From contig NZ_JARUBO010000005.1 in NCBI RefSeq assembly GCF_029626235.1, forward strand, positions 2,512,501 through 2,576,500: a stretch of 64,000 bases of DNA, written 5' to 3'. Within the stretch, counting starts at the first letter, position 1; every line of letters starts with the position of its first letter. Positions 60,601 through 64,000 of the stretch are shown piece by piece. The translations under genes were made by a program, and so were the position numbers. The notes under the pieces are model-generated. The model was not told where the DNA came from and searched no databases. It saw nothing but the letters and a program-made list of their open reading frames with translations. The DNA is from Micromonospora sp. WMMD1120. Lineage in GTDB: Bacteria > Actinomycetota > Actinomycetes > Mycobacteriales > Micromonosporaceae.

Positions 60601-61356
60601 GTGCAGACAACGACTGTGGACATCCCGACCGGCGACGGGATGGCGGACGCGTCGGTCACCCGACCCGACGGCGACGGCCCGTTCCCGGCGGTGCTGTTCT
60701 TCATGGACGCCATCGGGCCGCGACCGCGCCTGGTGGAGATGGCCGAGCGGATCGCCGCCCGCGGCTACCTCGTGCTGACGCCCCACCTGCTCTACCGGGG
60801 CGGGCGGGCACCGCTGTCCGACCTGTCCCGCCTCGGTGAGGCCGACGGGCGGGCCGCCATCTTCGCGAAGGCCGTGCCGCTGATCCACGCGTTGACCGCC
60901 GACCTGATCAGCCGGGACACCGAGGCGTACCTCGACTTCCTGGCCGCCCGGGACGACGTCCGGCCCGGTCCGGTCGTGATCACCGGTTACTGCATGGGCG
61001 GCACGAACGCGCTGCGGGCCATCGAGGCGCACCCGGACCGGATCGCCGCTGTCGCCAGCTTCCACGGCGGGCACATCGTCACCGACGCGCCGGACAGCCC
61101 GCACCGGGGCGTCGGCTCGATCACCGGTGAGGTGTACTTCGGACACGCCGACGCCGACCAGTCGATGACGGCGGAGCAGATCGCCACGCTGGAGAGCGCG
61201 CTCGACGCCGCCGGGGTGCGCTACCGCTCCGAGGTGTACGAGGGCGCGCACCACGGTTTCACCATGGCGGACACCCCGATGTACGACGAGCGGGCCACCG
61301 AGCGCCACTGGGCGGCGCTGTTCGACCTGCTGGACCGTACCCTGCCCGTCAGGTGA
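60601..61356 (+). CDS. Dienelactone-hydrolase family protein
   Basis: 251 residues from GTG 60601 with GAGGAGG upstream. Alpha/beta-hydrolase with VLFFMDAIGPRPRLVEMAERIAARGYLVLTPHLLYRGG, the nucleophile Cys motif GYCMGGTNALRAI (Cys in place of Ser, as in true dienelactone hydrolases), and the catalytic pair GHADADQSM and GAHHGFTM. Probably a cytosolic lactone or ester hydrolase. Its neighbours do not encode an aromatic-degradation pathway. Convergent with the major-royal-jelly-like gene, stops 25 bp apart. Confidence 0.88.
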   Translation: MQTTTVDIPTGDGMADASVTRPDGDGPFPAVLFFMDAIGPRPRLVEMAERIAARGYLVLTPHLLYRGGRAPLSDLSRLGEADGRAAIFAKAVPLIHALTADLISRDTEAYLDFLAARDDVRPGPVVITGYCMGGTNALRAIEAHPDRIAAVASFHGGHIVTDAPDSPHRGVGSITGEVYFGHADADQSMTAEQIATLESALDAAGVRYRSEVYEGAHHGFTMADTPMYDERATERHWAALFDLLDRTLPVR

Positions 61357-61381
61357 AACACGCACCCCGTCCGGCGCGCGC

Positions 61382-62485
61382 TCAGCGGCGCAGCAGCACC
61401 GGCCCGGCGTCGATCCGGGTGCGGAACAGGGCGTACGGCTTGCGCCGCAGGTCCTGGCCGCGCTGGTACTGCGGCTGCCGGTGCAGTTGGTTGGCGGTGA
61501 CGTACAGGTGCCCGTCGGTGGCCACCGACATGGTGTCCGGCCAGAGCAGCCTCGGGTCGTGGACCAGCGTCTCGTACTCGCCGTCCGGCAGCCGGCGCAG
61601 CACCGCGTTGTGCTCGTACGAGGTGAGGTAGAGCCGTCCCGCGTCGTCGCTCTCCAGCCCGTCCGAGGCGGTGCCCCTGTCGCCCTCGTCGACCACTGTC
61701 GCGGCGACCGCCTCCTGGGTGACGCCCGGGTCGGCCAGCGCCTCGGTGGAGACGCTGTGCAGGCGTCGGGACGCCAGCGGGCAGTAGTACAGCCGGCTGC
61801 CGTCTGCGGAGATGGCGATCCCGTCCGAGCCCATCGTGAGGGGCTTCGGCGGCCCGTCCGCCGGGCGTTCCAGAAACGGCCGACCCTCGACCACCGGGCG
61901 GAACGTCGCCAGCGGCTCCGCCTTGGTGGACGGGTGGTCGTGCAGCCGCCGCCAGGACGCGCCGCTGGCCAGGTCGACGACGATGATCCCGTTCGGTCCG
62001 GTGTTGGCCGAGTCGGTGATGTACGCGACGCCGGCCTCGCCACGGCGCAGGTCGAAGCGGACGTCGTTGAGGTACGTCGTCGGCAGCGCCACGTCCGCCG
62101 GAAAGGTGATGACCTGGGCCACCGTGTCGGTTTCCAGGTCGACACGGACCAGCTTCGGGCCGCCCGGCCTGGTGGGCCGGAACATCGGGCTGCCGGTGTC
62201 CAGAACCCAGAGCCGGTCGGCCGGGTCCACCACGATGCTCTGCACCGACACGAACGCGCCCGCGTCGTCGTCGCCGGACGGGTCGTTCCACGCCTGGTCG
62301 GGATAGGGCACCTCCTGACCGTCGCGCACTTCGACGACGGTGGCCGGAACCTCGTCCCCCCACTTCGGGAAGTTGACGAAGATCCGGCCCCGGTGCGAGA
62401 CGCTCACCCCGGTCGGCATCGGGCCGGTAAAGGTGTGCACCAGCTCCAACTCGCCGAGCGGCTCGTCGCCGACCGGCCCGTTCAT
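61382..62485 (-). CDS. Major-royal-jelly-protein-like (L-dopachrome tautomerase-related) beta-propeller
   Basis: 367 residues. Six-bladed beta-propeller of the MRJP/Yellow group: GELELVHTFTGPMPTGVSVS, IFVNFPKWGDEVPATVVEV, LWVLDTGSPMFR, YLNDVRFDLRRGEAGVAYITDS, PNGIIVVDL and MGSDGIAISADGSRLYYCPLASRRLHSV. No signal peptide. In bacteria these are uncharacterised, possibly lactonase-like; SMP-30 is encoded next. The two propeller genes are on the same strand but 124 bp apart. Confidence 0.82.
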   Translation of the reverse strand: MNGPVGDEPLGELELVHTFTGPMPTGVSVSHRGRIFVNFPKWGDEVPATVVEVRDGQEVPYPDQAWNDPSGDDDAGAFVSVQSIVVDPADRLWVLDTGSPMFRPTRPGGPKLVRVDLETDTVAQVITFPADVALPTTYLNDVRFDLRRGEAGVAYITDSANTGPNGIIVVDLASGASWRRLHDHPSTKAEPLATFRPVVEGRPFLERPADGPPKPLTMGSDGIAISADGSRLYYCPLASRRLHSVSTEALADPGVTQEAVAATVVDEGDRGTASDGLESDDAGRLYLTSYEHNAVLRRLPDGEYETLVHDPRLLWPDTMSVATDGHLYVTANQLHRQPQYQRGQDLRRKPYALFRTRIDAGPVLLRR

Positions 62486-62609
62486 GACGCCCGTCCCACG
62501 GTGCTCATCGTTCCCCCTGCCGGTCGGTTGCCGCGCTCCGACAACGGCTATTCCCGCCCGGCCGTCCGATATGCCTCGCGGTGGTCCGAGCCGGCGCTCA
62601 GCGCTGGTG

Positions 62610-63479
62610 TCAGCGTGCCGGCACGGCGGGCAGGCCGGGGACCGGGACGTCCACAGCGAGCAGCGCTCCGTCCTCCCGGCCCGGCGTGTCCAGCCCCACC
62701 CGTGCGGTGCCGACGAAGAGTCGACGCAGGTCGGGGCCGCCCAGGCAGATGCCGGCCGGTTGCCGGGCCGGGAGCCGGATCTCCCGGTCGAGAGTGCCGT
62801 CGGGTCGGTAGCGGCGTACCGCGGCGCCGCCCCACAGCGCGATCCAGAGGTGCCCGGCCGCGTCGAGCGTCATGCCGTCCGGGCCGCCGTCGGCGGAGGG
62901 CAACCGCAGGAACGGCTCGCGTCCGCTCAGCTCCCCGGTCGCCGGGTCGACGGTGAACCTGTCGATCTCGCCGCGCGGCGTGTCGGCCAGGTACATGGTG
63001 GTGCCGTCGGCGTCGAACGCCGGCCCGTTCGGAATGGTCAGCCCGGTCACCGCGGGCACCGGTGCCGCGCCCGGGGTGAGCCGGAACAGCGTGCCCTCGC
63101 CGGGCACCGCCGCGTACGTCATGCTGCCGGCCCAGAAACGGCCGTGCGGGTCGGCGACGGCGTCGTTCATCCGGGTGGGCTCGGCCGCGTCGCCGACCAG
63201 GTCGGCGACCGGTCGGGGCTCCCCGGTGGCGGGCAGCAGCGTGACGCCGGTGCCGGCGGCGGCCAGCCACGCACCGGGCCGGTCGGCCACCGGGGCGACC
63301 GCGCCCAGCGGTACGTCGAGCCGGCGCACCTCGCGCAGCGGGGCGGGGGCGTCGCCGTCGGTCTCCAGCAGTCGGCCGGCCAGCAGGTCGACGAGGACCA
63401 GGCGGTCGTCGACCCAGCGTAGGCCCTCGCCCAGCTCGAGCCGGTCGTCGCTCCAGACGGTCGGTTCGGTCAGCTCCAT
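62610..63479 (-). CDS. SMP-30/gluconolactonase (regucalcin) family protein
   Basis: 289 residues, ATG 63479, with GGGAGGAG upstream. Metal-site residues of the family: GEGLRWVDDRLVLVDLLAGRL (Glu), RMNDAVADPHGRFWAGSM (Asn/Asp), LTIPNGPAFDADGTTMYLADT (Asn) and GGPDGMTLDAAGHLWIAL (Asp). It opens sugar lactones. It is 21 bp downstream of the sugar kinase gene, and the two would open a lactone and phosphorylate the acid, for example in 2-keto-3-deoxy-gluconate-type pathways. The exact sugar cannot be told. Confidence 0.88.
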   Translation of the reverse strand: MELTEPTVWSDDRLELGEGLRWVDDRLVLVDLLAGRLLETDGDAPAPLREVRRLDVPLGAVAPVADRPGAWLAAAGTGVTLLPATGEPRPVADLVGDAAEPTRMNDAVADPHGRFWAGSMTYAAVPGEGTLFRLTPGAAPVPAVTGLTIPNGPAFDADGTTMYLADTPRGEIDRFTVDPATGELSGREPFLRLPSADGGPDGMTLDAAGHLWIALWGGAAVRRYRPDGTLDREIRLPARQPAGICLGGPDLRRLFVGTARVGLDTPGREDGALLAVDVPVPGLPAVPAR

Positions 63480-63500
63480 TGTGGCTCCTCCCAGGGGTCG

Positions 63501-64000
63501 TCAGCGGACCGTACCGCCCGGCTCGTGGTCGAGCAGCGCCAACTCGTCGCGGCCGGGCAGGCCCTCCCAGTCGCCCCGGGTGGCGACAGCGAACGCGCCG
63601 GTGGTGACGGCCCGGTCCAGCCGGTCCGGTGCGTCGGCGCCGTCGAGCCAGCCGGAGAGCAGCCCGGCCACGAACGCGTCGCCCGCCCCGACGGTGTCCA
63701 CCACCGGCACCGTCCGGGCCGGGCGGTGGTCGGTGCCGGTGGCGCGGTGGCTGGTCGCCCCGCCGGCACCGTGCTTGACCACGACCTCGGTCACCCCGGC
63801 GGAGAGCACCGCCCGGACCGGGTCGGTCTCGTCCGAGAGCACGGCCAGCTCGTCGTCGGAGGCGATCACCAGGTCGATCGAGGGCAGCAGGGGTCGCAGC
63901 GCGGCGGCGGCCTCGGCCACCGACCAGAGCCGCTGCCGGTGGTTGACGTCCAGGCAGACGGTGCTGCCCGCCGCCCGGGCGCGGCGCACCGCCTCCACCA
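63501..64000 (-). CDS. PfkB-family sugar kinase, C-terminal part (cut by window edge)
   Basis: About 166 residues remain; the frame continues past base 64000, so the N-terminus is missing. The conserved C-terminal motif DTVGAGDAFVAGLLSGWL has the catalytic Asp and anion hole of ribokinase/PfkB enzymes; LDVNHRQRLWSVAEA (D-x-N-x-R) and IASDDELAVL are typical of 2-keto-3-deoxygluconate kinases. The adjoining SMP-30 lactonase gene suits a sugar-acid route. Substrate is inferred. Confidence 0.82.
   Translation of the reverse strand, partial: VEAVRRARAAGSTVCLDVNHRQRLWSVAEAAAALRPLLPSIDLVIASDDELAVLSDETDPVRAVLSAGVTEVVVKHGAGGATSHRATGTDHRPARTVPVVDTVGAGDAFVAGLLSGWLDGADAPDRLDRAVTTGAFAVATRGDWEGLPGRDELALLDHEPGGTVR

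Noticed and set aside
58502..60610. 702-codon minus-strand open frame opposite the FAD oxidoreductase
   Set aside because: Compositional shadow; the plus-strand protein has a Tat signal and FAD site.
1..64000. tRNA or rRNA genes and biosynthetic gene clusters
   Set aside because: No cloverleaf-like or rRNA segment was seen in the intergenic gaps, and no NRPS, PKS, terpene or RiPP core enzymes are present.

Overview
The window is very GC-rich, with dense genes, many GTG starts and many 4-bp GTGA/ATGA overlaps. It carries an actinobacterial type VII secretion locus, an LCAD-like acyl-CoA dehydrogenase gene set and several TANNNT-N(6-7)-RTG leaderless starts. This points to a chromosomal segment of a filamentous actinomycete, most likely Micromonosporaceae (Micromonospora or a close relative). 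The genus is an inference. No rRNA, tRNA, integrase, transposase or CRISPR array was seen.

Layout. 1-11 kb: the end of a hotdog-like protein; a leaderless HAD/GH65 phosphorylase pair (alpha-glucoside phosphorolysis); then single genes for hydrolase, transport and stress functions (dienelactone-hydrolase-like, AI-2E-type permease, MT0933-like antitoxin, hemerythrin, FUSC-like exporter, C39 peptidase, PPOX protein, YkvA-like protein). 11.2-23.6 kb: a complete type VII secretion core in divergent blocks: two substrate-like proteins and eccB (-), eccE (+), eccD (-), fused three-ATPase eccC and two WXG100 genes (+), mycP (-). 23.6-28 kb: a winged-helix regulator divergent from a beta-carbonic anhydrase; a secreted coiled-coil cell-wall protein preceded by a c-di-AMP (ydaO-type) riboswitch; a YibE/F membrane protein. 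27.9-31.7 kb: a copper module, with csoR divergent from copZ, a His-rich membrane-anchored protein and copA, and CsoR-type operators between. 31.7-39.6 kb: a CsbD protein with a SigB/SigF-type promoter; an ArsR-like regulator overlapping a small membrane protein; a TAP-type hydrolase; a methyltransferase; an ECF42-type sigma/DGPF pair; a DUF2786 protein; a DUF2243/CtaG-like pair.

39.6-46.1 kb: a frameshifted DUF3800 gene lies downstream of a four-gene fatty-acid oxidation operon (acyl-CoA dehydrogenase, thiolase, FadB-like fusion, CaiB/BaiF CoA transferase or racemase). 46.1-50.1 kb is a patchy region. It has two large hairpin repeats, an AlpA/excisionase-like HTH gene, an 85-residue orphan, a TetR regulator, a zinc-finger membrane anti-sigma-like protein, a TRM11-like methyltransferase and a third large hairpin. 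50.1-58.4 kb: a complete Kdp potassium system (kdpF, A, B, C, D, E) preceded by an extra 27-residue membrane peptide. 58.5-64 kb: a Tat-exported FAD oxidoreductase, a dienelactone hydrolase, two beta-propeller lactonase-like proteins and the end of a PfkB sugar kinase.

How the parts work together. The secretion locus should export its WXG100 pair and probably the two proteins beside eccB, with MycP at the membrane. The copper genes form a closed sense-chaperone-efflux circuit. The riboswitch on the cell-wall gene and KdpD (whose USP domain is a c-di-AMP target in other bacteria) suggest that c-di-AMP/osmotic control touches two loci here; this link is inference. Start sites were chosen from visible ribosome-binding sites or leaderless promoters, and some remain alternatives.
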